This document shows, in pieces, positions 1 to 7,146 of a stretch of 9,509 bases of DNA. Below the pieces are notes generated by a model. It did no database searches and was not told where the DNA came from. It worked only from the letters and a program-made list of their open reading frames with translations. This DNA is from Enterobacteriaceae bacterium. Its GTDB lineage: Bacteria; Pseudomonadota; Gammaproteobacteria; Enterobacterales; Enterobacteriaceae. The DNA lies in contig JALAGK010000403.1 in the NCBI GenBank assembly GCA_022712475.1, positions 1-9,509 on the forward strand, in the 5' to 3' direction. Made by a program: the position numbers and the translations under genes. Position 1 is the first letter of the stretch. Every line of letters begins with the position of its first letter.

Positions 1-41
1 AGCGGCTTTAATAAATGTTCACGTTCAACGGTAAATTTCAT
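1..41 (-). CDS. dnaN: DNA polymerase III beta sliding clamp, first 13 codons only
   Basis: The reverse strand reads ATG at 41-39, then codons for MKFTVEREHLLKP and a partial Leu codon, which is the N-terminus of the enterobacterial beta clamp as I remember it. The clamp is a ring that tethers the replicative polymerase to DNA. The gene leaves the window, so only its start is visible. The start lies 4 bases after the dnaA stop, the usual dnaA-dnaN operon arrangement, so the two are probably cotranscribed and translationally coupled. Confidence 0.93.
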   Translation of the reverse strand, partial: MKFTVEREHLLKP

Positions 42-45
42 AGCG

Positions 46-1443
46 TCACGAAGATAATGTTCTGATTAAATTGGAAAAATCTTCTTTAATATCGTGGCTT
101 TCTTCACGCAACTGTTCAATCTTACGACAGGCGTGCAGCACCGTAGTATGGTCGCGGCCACCAAACGCATCGCCAATTTCTGGCAGGCTGTGGTTGGTAA
201 GCTCTTTAGCCATCGCCATCGCCATCTGGCGCGGGCGGGCTACCGAGCGGGAACGCCGCTTGGACAGCAGATCGGCAACTTTGATCTTATAGTACTCAGC
301 CACTGTCTTTTGAATATTGTCGATAGTGACCAGTTTTTCCTGCAGCGCCAGCAGATCGCGCAACGCTTCACGCACGAAATCAATCGTAATGGCACGGCCG
401 GTAAAATTAGCGTTGGCGATAACGCGGTTCAGTGCGCCTTCCAGCTCACGCACGTTAGAACGCAGGCGCTTGGCGATAAAGAATGCCACTTCGCCCGGCA
501 GACGGATGTCATTTTCGTCTGCCTTTTTCATCAGAATCGCGACTCGGGTTTCCAGCTCTGGCGGCTCAATCGCCACCGTCAGTCCCCAGCCAAAACGGGA
601 CTTAAGACGGTCTTCTACGCCGTTTATCTCTTTAGGATAGCGGTCGGAGGTAAGGATGATTTGCTGGTTACCCTCAAGCAGCGCATTAAAGGTATGAAAG
701 AACTCTTCCTGCGAGCGCTCTTTATTGGCAAAAAACTGAATGTCATCAATAAGCAGCGCATCAACAGAACGGTAGTAACGCTTGAACTCTTCAATGGCGT
801 TATTTTGCAGCGCTTTAACCATGTCCTGAACAAAACGCTCAGAGTGCATGTACACCACTTTCGCGTTGGGCTTGCGCGCCATGATGCCATTACCCACCGC
901 GTGCAACAGGTGTGTTTTACCCAGACCCGTACCACCATATAAGAACAGCGGGTTATACGCACCACCTGGGTTGTCCGCAACCTGACGCGCGGCAGCACGC
1001 GCTAGCTGGTTGGATTTACCTTCGACAAAGTTATCAAAGGTGTGCTTAAGATTGACGTTAGAACGGTAGGCCGGTTCCGCCGGGGCTGGAGACGGCACGT
1101 TATCCCAGCTTGGGCGAGCCGGTATGGCAGCGGCGCGAGTGGGGCTTTGTACCGGCGCGGCGGCTACCATTTCAGGCTGCCTGACCGGCTGATTTGCCGG
1201 ACGGCTACCCACTTCAAAGCGCAATAATGGCGCGTCTGAGCCGCAAAAATCATTAAGCAGCCCGTTGATATTATTGAGGTATTTATCTCTGACCCAGTCA
1301 AGTACAAACCGGTTGGGCGCATACAGGGCCAGCGTGTTATCGCTCAGTTCCGCCTGCAGAGGGCGTATCCACATGCTGAATTCAGTGGCGGGTAACTCAT
1401 CCTGCAATCGGGCAAGACACTGTTGCCATAGCGAAAGTGACAC
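46..1443 (-). CDS. dnaA: Chromosomal replication initiator protein DnaA
   Basis: DnaA is the ATP-dependent initiator that binds DnaA boxes, melts oriC and loads the helicase; it also represses its own gene. The 465-residue product is very close to E. coli DnaA (467). Domain I (about 1-86, beginning [13 protein letters not shown]) is followed by a short variable proline/alanine-rich linker, where most differences from E. coli lie. The AAA+ domain has Walker [10 protein letters not shown] (Lys about 176) and Walker [10 protein letters not shown]-terminal domain IV carries the DnaA-box signature [15 protein letters not shown] chose the GTG at 1443-1441: GGAG lies 6 bases upstream, and homology begins exactly there. 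The open frame continues upstream to 1581, but those 46 residues have no DnaA similarity and overlap the leader. The stop is TGA. Confidence 0.98.
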   Translation of the reverse strand: MSLSLWQQCLARLQDELPATEFSMWIRPLQAELSDNTLALYAPNRFVLDWVRDKYLNNINGLLNDFCGSDAPLLRFEVGSRPANQPVRQPEMVAAAPVQSPTRAAAIPARPSWDNVPSPAPAEPAYRSNVNLKHTFDNFVEGKSNQLARAAARQVADNPGGAYNPLFLYGGTGLGKTHLLHAVGNGIMARKPNAKVVYMHSERFVQDMVKALQNNAIEEFKRYYRSVDALLIDDIQFFANKERSQEEFFHTFNALLEGNQQIILTSDRYPKEINGVEDRLKSRFGWGLTVAIEPPELETRVAILMKKADENDIRLPGEVAFFIAKRLRSNVRELEGALNRVIANANFTGRAITIDFVREALRDLLALQEKLVTIDNIQKTVAEYYKIKVADLLSKRRSRSVARPRQMAMAMAKELTNHSLPEIGDAFGGRDHTTVLHACRKIEQLREESHDIKEDFSNLIRTLSS

Positions 1444-1608
1444 GGCGGACTCCACTCGAACAAAGTCGATCAAATAAATGAAAACGGGTACGTTCAGTTC
1501 ATGATTGTTGACACACGCCGACATAAACCCGGTTCGGGTAGCGTGCGAACCGCTATTTGCGGTTTCCCCACATCCAGCCAACGAGGAGGATCGCGATCGG
1601 GGCCGCAG

Positions 1609-1614
1609 ATCATA
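1609..1614 (-). promoter_or_regulatory. Probable -10 box of the downstream dnaA promoter (dnaA2p-like)
   Basis: On the minus strand this reads GGC-TATGAT, matching what I recall of the -10 region of the E. coli dnaA2 promoter. The corresponding -35 position has no good match, as in a promoter helped by its upstream context. Transcription would start near 1602 and give a leader of about 160 bases. The DnaA box at 1663-1671 lies about 50 bases upstream, so DnaA could act here as an autoregulator. A second, more distal dnaA promoter is likely upstream of that box (TACACT near 1693-1698, minus strand, is a candidate -10), but I cannot place it firmly. Confidence 0.5.
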
Positions 1615-1662
1615 GCCGAAAGCGCGCCGGAGATCTTCTGTTTCTCACAGATTATTGCCAAT

Positions 1663-1671
1663 TTATCCACA
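1663..1671 (+). promoter_or_regulatory. DnaA box, perfect consensus
   Basis: TTATCCACA is the consensus high-affinity DnaA box (TTATNCACA). It lies between the probable distal and proximal dnaA promoters, as in E. coli, where this box mediates autorepression of dnaA. I see no other perfect box in the intergenic region, so this is a regulatory site and not an oriC-like cluster. Confidence 0.88.
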
Positions 1672-1801
1672 GGGCACGACCTGGCGGGTTAAGTGTAATC
1701 GATCCTGGCATGAGCGCGGCAGGATTTCCTCCTGTATTGGTAAATACAATGACGCCCGCCCGGTAACCGTCACAGGATCACAATAAGATCCAGAGCGATC
1801 C

Positions 1802-1829
1802 TTGCGCTTTATCGGCTTCCCCGTATAAT
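1802..1829 (+). promoter_or_regulatory. Sigma70 promoter upstream of rpmH (distal)
   Basis: TTGCGC at 1802-1807 and a perfect TATAAT at 1824-1829 are separated by 16 bases. The arrangement agrees with the major rpmH promoter of E. coli as I remember it. A transcript starting near 1836 would have a leader of roughly 210 bases containing the hairpin at 1859-1883. Confidence 0.75.
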
Positions 1830-1858
1830 CCTTCACCCGGTGCGTGTTGCCTTGTCTT

Positions 1859-1883
1859 CATCTGTTCATATCATGAGCAGATG
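1859..1883. other. Hairpin in the long rpmH leader
   Basis: The arm at 1859-1869 (CATCTGTTCAT) is complementary to 1873-1883 (ATGAGCAGATG) apart from one G-U pair, giving an 11-bp stem with a 3-base loop. No T run follows on the plus strand, so it does not look like an intrinsic terminator. It lies between the two rpmH promoters, so only the longer transcript would carry it. Function unknown; it could affect leader stability or be a protein-binding palindrome. Confidence 0.4.
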
Positions 1884-1918
1884 GGTGTCAAAAAGCGCGG
1901 GGATATAAGGAAAGTGAA

Positions 1919-1947
1919 TTGACTCCGGAGTGTACAATTATTACAAT
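1919..1947 (+). promoter_or_regulatory. Sigma70 promoter upstream of rpmH (proximal)
   Basis: TTGACT at 1919-1924 and TACAAT at 1942-1947 are separated by exactly 17 bases, close to the sigma70 consensus. A second TACAAT at 1933-1938 is too close to the -35 to serve. Transcription would begin about 95 bases before the rpmH start and drive rpmH-rnpA-yidD-yidC. Confidence 0.78.
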
Positions 1948-2036
1948 CCGGCCTCTTTTATCAGCCACGACTTCCGCGTGGGTTGCTCACTAACCAGCCG
2001 GGCATACGCAAAAGTCTGTGTAATTTAATAGTTTAG

Positions 2037-2189
<153 letters not shown>

Positions 2190-2201
2190 TAGCTAACCCT
2201 C

Positions 2202-2561
2202 GTGGTTAAGCTCGCTTTTCCCAGGGAGTTACGTTTGCTAACTCCCGGTCACTTCACCTTCGTCTTCCAGCAGCCACAACGGGCTGGCTCGCCGCAAATC
2301 ACCATTCTCGGCCGCCTGAATTCGCTGGGGCATCCCCGTATCGGTCTCACCGTCGCCAAGAAAAATGTCAAACGTGCCCATGAACGCAACCGGATTAAAC
2401 GTCTGGCGCGTGAAAGCTTTCGTCTGCGTCAGCATGAGCTGCCGTCGATGGATTTTGTCATTGTGGCGAAAAAAGGTGTTGCCGAACTCGATAACCGGGC
2501 ACTGTCGGAAGTACTGGAAAAATTATGGCGCCGCCATTGTCGCCTGGCTCGCGAATCCTGA
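2202..2561 (+). CDS. rnpA: Ribonuclease P protein component (C5)
   Basis: This is the protein cofactor of RNase P, which helps the catalytic RNA (rnpB, not in this window) bind and cut the 5' leader of precursor tRNAs. The product is 119 residues, the same length as in E. coli. The RNR signature [21 protein letters not shown] spans about 54-74, with Arg62-Asn63-Arg64 at its centre, and the protein is strongly basic. Translation begins at GTG (2202) only 12 bases after the rpmH stop, with no strong ribosome site of its own, which suggests coupling to rpmH and low expression relative to L34. The last 37 bases overlap yidD in another frame. Confidence 0.97.
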   Translation: MVKLAFPRELRLLTPGHFTFVFQQPQRAGSPQITILGRLNSLGHPRIGLTVAKKNVKRAHERNRIKRLARESFRLRQHELPSMDFVIVAKKGVAELDNRALSEVLEKLWRRHCRLARES

Positions 2562-2782
2562 TAGCCCTCATTCGGGTTTATCAGCGCCTGATTAGTCCGC
2601 TTCTCGGGCCGCATTGTCGTTTTCACCCTACCTGCTCACAGTACTCAGTTGAGGCATTGCGCAGGTTTGGAGTGATAAAAGGCAGTTGGTTGACGATAAA
2701 ACGCGTATTAAAATGCCACCCTTTGAACCCTGGTGGTGACGATCCCGTCCCGCCTGGACCCTTTGATACCAGAGAACACTAA
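2525..2782 (+). CDS. yidD: Membrane protein insertion efficiency factor YidD
   Basis: This 85-residue protein belongs to the small YidD family, which in E. coli sits at the inner face of the membrane and assists YidC-dependent insertion. Visible hallmarks are an amphipathic N-terminal segment ([18 protein letters not shown]) and the cysteine motif [10 protein letters not shown], followed by [10 protein letters not shown] and a glycine/proline-rich tail ([16 protein letters not shown]). The ATG at 2525 lies inside rnpA (37-base overlap), a conserved arrangement implying translational coupling. Two bases separate its stop from the yidC start, so both insertion factors come from one message. Confidence 0.96.
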   Translation: MAPPLSPGSRILIALIRVYQRLISPLLGPHCRFHPTCSQYSVEALRRFGVIKGSWLTIKRVLKCHPLNPGGDDPVPPGPFDTREH

Positions 2783-2784
2783 CG

Positions 2785-4425
2785 ATGGATTCGCAACGCA
2801 ATCTTCTCATCATCGCTTTGTTGTTCGTGTCTTTTATGATCTGGCAAGCCTGGGAGCAGGATAAAGCCCCGCAACCGCAGGCCCAGCAGACCACACAGAC
2901 ACCGACCGCAGCGGGTAGCGCCGCCGACCAGGGCGTTCCGGCCAGTGGCCAGGGAAAACTGATTAAGGTTAAAACCGACGTTCTGGAGCTGACGATTAAC
3001 ACCCGCGGTGGTGACGTTGAGCAGGCGCTGCTTCTGACCTATCCGAAGGAGCTTGGCAGCAATGAGCCGTTCCAGCTGCTGGAAACCACGCCAGAATTCC
3101 TCTACCAGGCACAGAGCGGCCTGACCGGTCGTGACGGCCCGGATAACCCGGCTAACGGTCCGCGTCCGCTGTATAACGTAGAGAAAGACAGCTTCACCCT
3201 GGCCGAGGGCCAGAACGAGCTGGTTATCCCGATGACGTACACCGACTCGGCCGGCAATGCCTTCACTAAGTCCTTCACCTTCAAACGTGGTGAATACGCA
3301 GTGAATGTGGGTTATAACGTGAAGAACGCAGGTCAAAAACCGCTGGAACTGAGCACCTTTGGCCAGTTAAAGCAGACCATCAACCTGCCAAAAGCACGTG
3401 ATACCGGTAGCAGCAACTTTGCGCTGCACACCTTCCGCGGCGCGGCGTACTCCACCTCTAACGAGAAGTACAGCAAGGTTAAGTTCGACAACATTGCCGA
3501 TAACGACAACCTGAATGCGAACTCGCAAAACGGTTGGGTGGCCATGCTGCAACAGTACTTCGCCACTGCCTGGGTACCGCGTAACGACGGCACGAATAAC
3601 TTTTATACAGCAAACCTCGGCAACGGCATTGCGGCGGCAGGCTATAAATCTGCGCCGATGTTAGTGCAACCAGGTCAGACCGGTACGCTTGCCAGCACCC
3701 TGTGGGTGGGTCCGGAGATTCAGGACAAGATGGCAGCCGTTGCGCCGCATCTCGACCTGACCGTTGACTACGGCTGGCTGTGGTTCATCTCTCAACCGCT
3801 GTTTAAGCTGCTGAAGTGGATCCACGGTTTTGTCGGCAACTGGGGCTTTGCTATCATCATCATTACCTTCATCGTTCGTGGCATCATGTACCCGCTGACC
3901 AAAGCGCAGTACACCTCCATGGCGAAGATGCGTATGCTGCAGCCGAAGATTCAGGCTATGCGCGAGCGTCTGGGTGATGACAAGCAGCGCATCAGTCAGG
4001 AAATGATGGCGCTGTATAAATCTGAGAAAGTTAACCCGCTGGGCGGCTGCTTCCCGCTGCTGATTCAGATGCCTATCTTCCTGGCGCTGTACTACATGCT
4101 GATGGGTTCTGTTGAACTGCGCCACGCGCCGTTCGCTCTGTGGATCCATGACCTGTCTGCGCAGGACCCTTACTACATCCTGCCGATTCTGATGGGCGTG
4201 ACGATGTTCTTCATTCAGAAGATGTCACCGACCACAGTAACCGACCCGATGCAGCAGAAGATAATGACCTGGATGCCGGTCATCTTTACGGTCTTCTTCC
4301 TGTGGTTCCCGTCAGGTCTGGTGCTGTACTACATCGTCAGTAACCTGGTGACCATCCTGCAACAGCAGCTTATCTATCGCGGTCTGGAAAAGCGTGGCCT
4401 GCACAGCCGCGAGAAAAAATCCTGA
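2785..4425 (+). CDS. yidC: Membrane protein insertase YidC
   Basis: YidC inserts and folds inner-membrane proteins, alone or with the Sec translocon. The product is 546 residues (E. coli 548). Transmembrane segment 1 is at about 5-22 ([17 protein letters not shown]). A Gln/Pro-rich linker and the large periplasmic P1 domain follow (about 60-340). The conserved core has four more segments near 350-370, 417-440, 460-480 and 493-520. The conserved arginine of the hydrophilic groove is Arg365 in [14 protein letters not shown], equivalent to E. coli Arg366. The coiled cytoplasmic loop [17 protein letters not shown] and a basic tail ([15 protein letters not shown]) are present. It ends the rpmH operon just before an intrinsic terminator. 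Nothing suggests damage. Confidence 0.98.
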   Translation: MDSQRNLLIIALLFVSFMIWQAWEQDKAPQPQAQQTTQTPTAAGSAADQGVPASGQGKLIKVKTDVLELTINTRGGDVEQALLLTYPKELGSNEPFQLLETTPEFLYQAQSGLTGRDGPDNPANGPRPLYNVEKDSFTLAEGQNELVIPMTYTDSAGNAFTKSFTFKRGEYAVNVGYNVKNAGQKPLELSTFGQLKQTINLPKARDTGSSNFALHTFRGAAYSTSNEKYSKVKFDNIADNDNLNANSQNGWVAMLQQYFATAWVPRNDGTNNFYTANLGNGIAAAGYKSAPMLVQPGQTGTLASTLWVGPEIQDKMAAVAPHLDLTVDYGWLWFISQPLFKLLKWIHGFVGNWGFAIIIITFIVRGIMYPLTKAQYTSMAKMRMLQPKIQAMRERLGDDKQRISQEMMALYKSEKVNPLGGCFPLLIQMPIFLALYYMLMGSVELRHAPFALWIHDLSAQDPYYILPILMGVTMFFIQKMSPTTVTDPMQQKIMTWMPVIFTVFFLWFPSGLVLYYIVSNLVTILQQQLIYRGLEKRGLHSREKKS

Positions 4426-4454
4426 CAGCACAGACAGGACCAGAGTTAACTCAG

Positions 4455-4480
4455 AAGGCGGTCGCATGACCGCCTTTTTT
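4455..4480 (+). terminator. Rho-independent terminator after yidC
   Basis: AAGGCGGTC (4455-4463) pairs with GACCGCCTT (4468-4476) around a GCAT loop and runs into a tract of six T (4475-4480). This classic intrinsic terminator lies 29 bases after the yidC stop, so mnmE, starting 69 bases further on, should have its own promoter or depend on read-through. Confidence 0.93.
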
Positions 4481-4548
4481 ATTGCCGTACTACGGTGAGA
4501 CAATGCCACACTGTATGCATCAATCAGGTATCACAATCGAGAACGTTT

Positions 4549-5913
4549 ATGAGCCATAGCGACACCATCATCGCCCAGGCCACGCCTCCCGGACGCGGCG
4601 GCGTGGGTATTCTGCGCATCTCCGGTAGCCGGGCACGTGAAGTTGCGCAAGCAGTGCTGGGTAAACAGCCAAAACCACGCTACGCCGACTATCTTGCATT
4701 TAACGACGCCAGCGGCAGCGTGCTGGACCAGGGTATTGCGCTCTGGTTTCCTGGACCCAACTCCTTTACCGGCGAAGACGTACTGGAATTGCAGGGCCAC
4801 GGCGGCCCGGTGATTCTCGATATGCTGCTCAGAAGCATTCTTACTCTGCCGGGTGTGCGCATTGCCCGTCCTGGCGAATTCTCAGAGCGTGCTTTTCTTA
4901 ACGACAAACTGGATCTGGCCCAGGCAGAGGCGATTGCCGACCTGATTGATGCCAGTTCAGAGCAGGCGGCGCGCTCGGCCATGAACTCGCTTCAGGGCGC
5001 GTTTTCCATTCGCGTCAATACACTTGTGGAAGCACTCACTCACCTGCGAATCTTTGTTGAAGCAGCTATCGACTTCCCGGATGAAGAAATCGACTTCCTG
5101 TCTGACGGCAAAATCGAAGCCCAGCTCAATAGCGTCATTACCGATCTCGATGCCGTACGTGCCGAGGCGCGCCAGGGCAGCCTGCTGCGTGAAGGCATGA
5201 AAGTGGTGATTGCCGGGCGACCCAATGCCGGAAAATCCAGCCTGCTGAACGCACTGGCAGGCCGTGAGGCAGCGATTGTGACCGACATTGCAGGCACCAC
5301 ACGCGACGTACTGCGCGAGCAAGTGCATATTGACGGCATGCCGCTACACATCATTGATACTGCCGGGTTGCGTACGGCCAGCGACGAAGTAGAGCGCATC
5401 GGGATTGAGCGCGCCTGGCAGGAAATCGAGCAGGCCGATCGCGTGCTGTTTATGGTTGACGGCACGACCACCGACGCCACCGACCCGGCGCAGATCTGGC
5501 CTGATTTTATGGCTCGCTTACCGGCACGCCTGCCGGTAACGGTCGTGCGCAACAAGGCGGACATCACCGGTGAAACGCCAGGACTGAGCGAAGTGAATAA
5601 CCACTAACTAATTCGCCTGTCGGCACGCAGCGGTGAGGGTATTGACGCACTGCGCGAGCACCTCAAAAGCTGTATGGGCTTTGACACCAGCATGGAAGGC
5701 GGCTTTCTAGCCCGCCGCCGCCACCTACAGGCGCTGGAGCTGGCGGCAATGCATCTTCAGCAGGGTAAAGACCAGTTACTTGGCGCACGCGCGGGTGAAC
5801 TACTGGCTGAAGAGCTGCGTCTTGCACAACAGCACTTAAGTGAAATCACCGGTGAATTTACGTCCGACGATTTGCTGGGCCGTATCTTCTCCAGTTTCTG
5901 TATCGGTAAGTAG
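4549..5913 (+). pseudogene. mnmE: tRNA modification GTPase MnmE, interrupted by an in-frame TAA at codon 353
   Basis: With MnmG, MnmE installs the (carboxymethyl)aminomethyl group at C5 of wobble uridine in several tRNAs, using methylene-tetrahydrofolate, GTP and FAD. Start ATG 4549 gives [30 protein letters not shown] lies just upstream. Visible are the folate-binding N-terminal domain, the first helical part, and G motifs GRPNAGKS (223-230), GTTRD, DTAG (270-273) and NKAD (335-338). Codon 353 is TAA (5605-5607). Beyond it the same frame continues without further damage from [11 protein letters not shown] (G5 region) to FSSFCIGK and a TAG at 5911-5913. Read through, the length is 454 residues, exactly that of E. 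coli. The stopped product (352 residues) lacks G5, the second helical half and catalytic Cys451. The clean remainder means a recent mutation, a sequencing error or stop-codon read-through. Confidence 0.9.
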
Positions 5914-5986
5914 TGTCTTTTTTGATTCACTTAAGAGTGTGAAAAGGCATAAATACCCTTTCTTGTTTTGTGCACCACAAATGTAA

Positions 5987-6025
5987 CGCCCATTGTTCCT
6001 GGATAAGAACAGGGAACAATGGGCG
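5987..6025. repeat. 13-bp perfect inverted repeat at the 5' edge of the LysR pseudogene
   Basis: CGCCCATTGTTCC (5987-5999) is the exact reverse complement of GGAACAATGGGCG (6013-6025), with a 13-base spacer whose ends can pair further after a bulge (CCTG with CAGG). The right arm covers the first recognisable LysR-like codons (MGA of MGARPIYRSPR). No T run follows, so it is a poor terminator. The 73 bases between mnmE and this repeat hold only short, weak dyads (TTCAC/GTGAA near 5924-5942; AAAGG/CCTTT near 5944-5962) and no clear terminator or gene. Confidence 0.7.
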
Positions 6026-6713
6026 CCAGGCCTATTTACCGCTCGCCCAGACTGTGTAAAGTCGCCATAACAGAACAGATCTTGTTAACGCGCTGCCGCG
6101 CCATGCCGATCGAAGCCGCCGGGGAAGTGATTGAATTGAGCCACGCAGAACTTTGCGCCATCATACAAATTACTGTCCATCATGTGCATACAGGTCAGGT
6201 GTTGGCTGATTTCGGGGATAAATATCCCCTTCGTTCCGTAGCGTTTATCACAAAAGATGTGGCGCAAAGGAAGCGCGCAGGTTCTTTTGAAGGCAGTGAT
6301 CTGAGACTGAAAGCCTAATCTGACGTGAACTTTGTTTTGCAGCAAGCACTGTATTTACCGAAAAACACAGTATCCCGATCCCCACTCTGGTCGACTGGCC
6401 AAGCCTGGGATTAAAACAACCCAAATATCTGCATCACGGTAGTCTCTACAAGCCAGATGGCGAAGAAATCCTCACCACTTCCCGCTACGTTACCACGAAG
6501 AGGAGTATACCAGGTGAGGCGAGACTAAAGGGAACTGGCATCATCCCTCTGCGGGTGGCTAAAAGCTCAAAAAGGCTATCTGGAGCGTTTGCTTTCCCAG
6601 CAATAAACAAAAAAGACATTATTCATCGGGTGTATCCATCACGTAGAGGGTTGCTCTGCGCGGTTCGCGCGCTTGTTGATTATTTATCCAGCCTTTTGAA
6701 GAGTCGTAGAAAT
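6010..6713 (+). pseudogene. Decayed LysR-type transcriptional regulator, missing its DNA-binding domain
   Basis: Two frames together spell a LysR-family protein from about residue 52 to the C-terminus. Frame one (about 6010-6340) gives MGARPIYRSPR, then LTRCRAM, LSHAELCAIIQIT and VLADFGDKYPLRSVAFITKD, matching the linker helix and first effector-domain strand (typically F..RYP.V...). It has a TAA at 6316-6318 and reads on as SDVNFVL. A frameshift near 6333-6345 moves the match to the next frame (FAASTVFTEKHSIPIP, then DGEEILTTSRYVT, GTGIIPL, and the characteristic end VYPSRRGLLCAVRALVDYL). The helix-turn-helix (about 50 residues) is absent, and the effector domain looks about 20 residues short. 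It resembles the CrgA-like LysR group, not YidZ. No function can remain; the open stretch 6555-6887 (GTG) is only its tail. Family assignment is from recalled consensus. Confidence 0.72.
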
Positions 6714-7146
6714 AAATACGCCAGCACACGATGTCATCATTACACGTACCTTATCTTCCCTCTCACAGTGGTTATCAGAGGTTACCATCAAGCTCCTGTC
6801 ATCCTGGAACATGAATATCCCTCTGAATCCTATACCCCCAACGTGTTATGTCTGACTCCTGTCACCATTTGTGAAAAAAAATCATGACGCTTACGTTATT
6901 TTCGGAATTACCCAATTCCAATGAAGATTGGGCGTATAGATTTCCGTTGAGCGTAATGACACACTAGGTTTGTCAGCAAGGATTCTGGCATTGAATGGAT
7001 TCAATTATTTGTAAAGGGACAGTTTCTGGCTTGCAAAACAGGCAGCAGGAACTAAAAAGTATCTATCACCGTCTGGCTATGTAGCCTCCTCCGGGGCATT
7101 TTTCAGCGGCGATACCTACGCCCTGACCATTATCACGGAGCGAGAA
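6714..7146. other. Non-coding, eroded stretch between the LysR pseudogene and yieE
   Basis: I see no intact gene, tRNA or mobile-element end here. After the LysR-like end the frame runs on without recognisable similarity to a TGA at 6885. A 14-base dyad TTGAAT-GG-ATTCAA lies at 6991-7004; a 6-bp dyad CCCAAT/ATTGGG lies near 6910-6932. From 7015 to 7146, 44 codons in frame with yieE are open (just after a TAA at 7012-7014) and look protein-like (YLSPSGYVASSGAFFSGDTY), but contain no ATG, GTG or TTG. They may be the end of a lost gene. No convincing promoter for yieE was found. In E. coli this interval carries tnaCAB, mdtL and yidZ, of which I see no trace. Confidence 0.55.

Larger units (their letters stand above)
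1589..1800. promoter_or_regulatory. Cluster of eight Dam (GATC) sites in the dnaA-rpmH control region
   Basis: GATC occurs at 1589, 1595, 1608, 1632, 1701, 1776, 1787 and 1797, eight sites in 212 bases, when under one is expected by chance. In E. coli the dnaA promoter region is likewise rich in GATC; hemimethylated sites after replication bind SeqA and silence dnaA for part of the cell cycle. The same role is inferred here. Three sites (1776-1800) fall just upstream of the first rpmH promoter. Confidence 0.7.

Noticed and set aside
1444..1581. N-terminal extension of DnaA by 46 residues (ATG at 1581)
   Set aside because: The extension has no DnaA similarity and lies in the leader. The GTG at 1443 has a good GGAG site and gives the family's standard N-terminus.
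1589..1800. oriC within the window
   Set aside because: There is only one perfect DnaA box and no array of 13-mers. In Enterobacteriaceae oriC lies near mnmG, tens of kb away.
4495..4548. Longer MnmE start (GTG at 4495)
   Set aside because: The extra 18 residues do not resemble MnmE, whereas ATG 4549 starts the conserved [13 protein letters not shown] segment at the correct distance.
5605..5610. Programmed recoding of the mnmE TAA
   Set aside because: Selenocysteine and pyrrolysine use TGA and TAG, not TAA, and no stimulatory hairpin is apparent directly downstream. Read-through stays only a minor possibility in the finding.
6085..6345. Minus-strand open frame of 86 codons opposite the LysR remnant
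   Set aside because: I recognise no family in it, and the opposite strand carries ordered LysR landmarks. It looks like a shadow frame.
6793..6864. Direct repeats CTCCTGTCA (6793-6801 and 6856-6864)
   Set aside because: Only two 9-base copies 63 bases apart, with no element between them and no third copy; probably chance.
6555..6887. Stand-alone 110-residue gene starting at GTG
   Set aside because: Its first 50 or so codons continue LysR C-terminal similarity from upstream in the same frame, there is no ribosome site, and the rest is unrecognisable. It is the tail of the pseudogene.
6991..7004. TTGAAT-GG-ATTCAA palindrome as a LysR operator or attachment site
   Set aside because: LysR operators typically follow T-N11-A, which this does not fit well. 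A single short dyad in AT-rich sequence is expected by chance, and no integrase or element is nearby.
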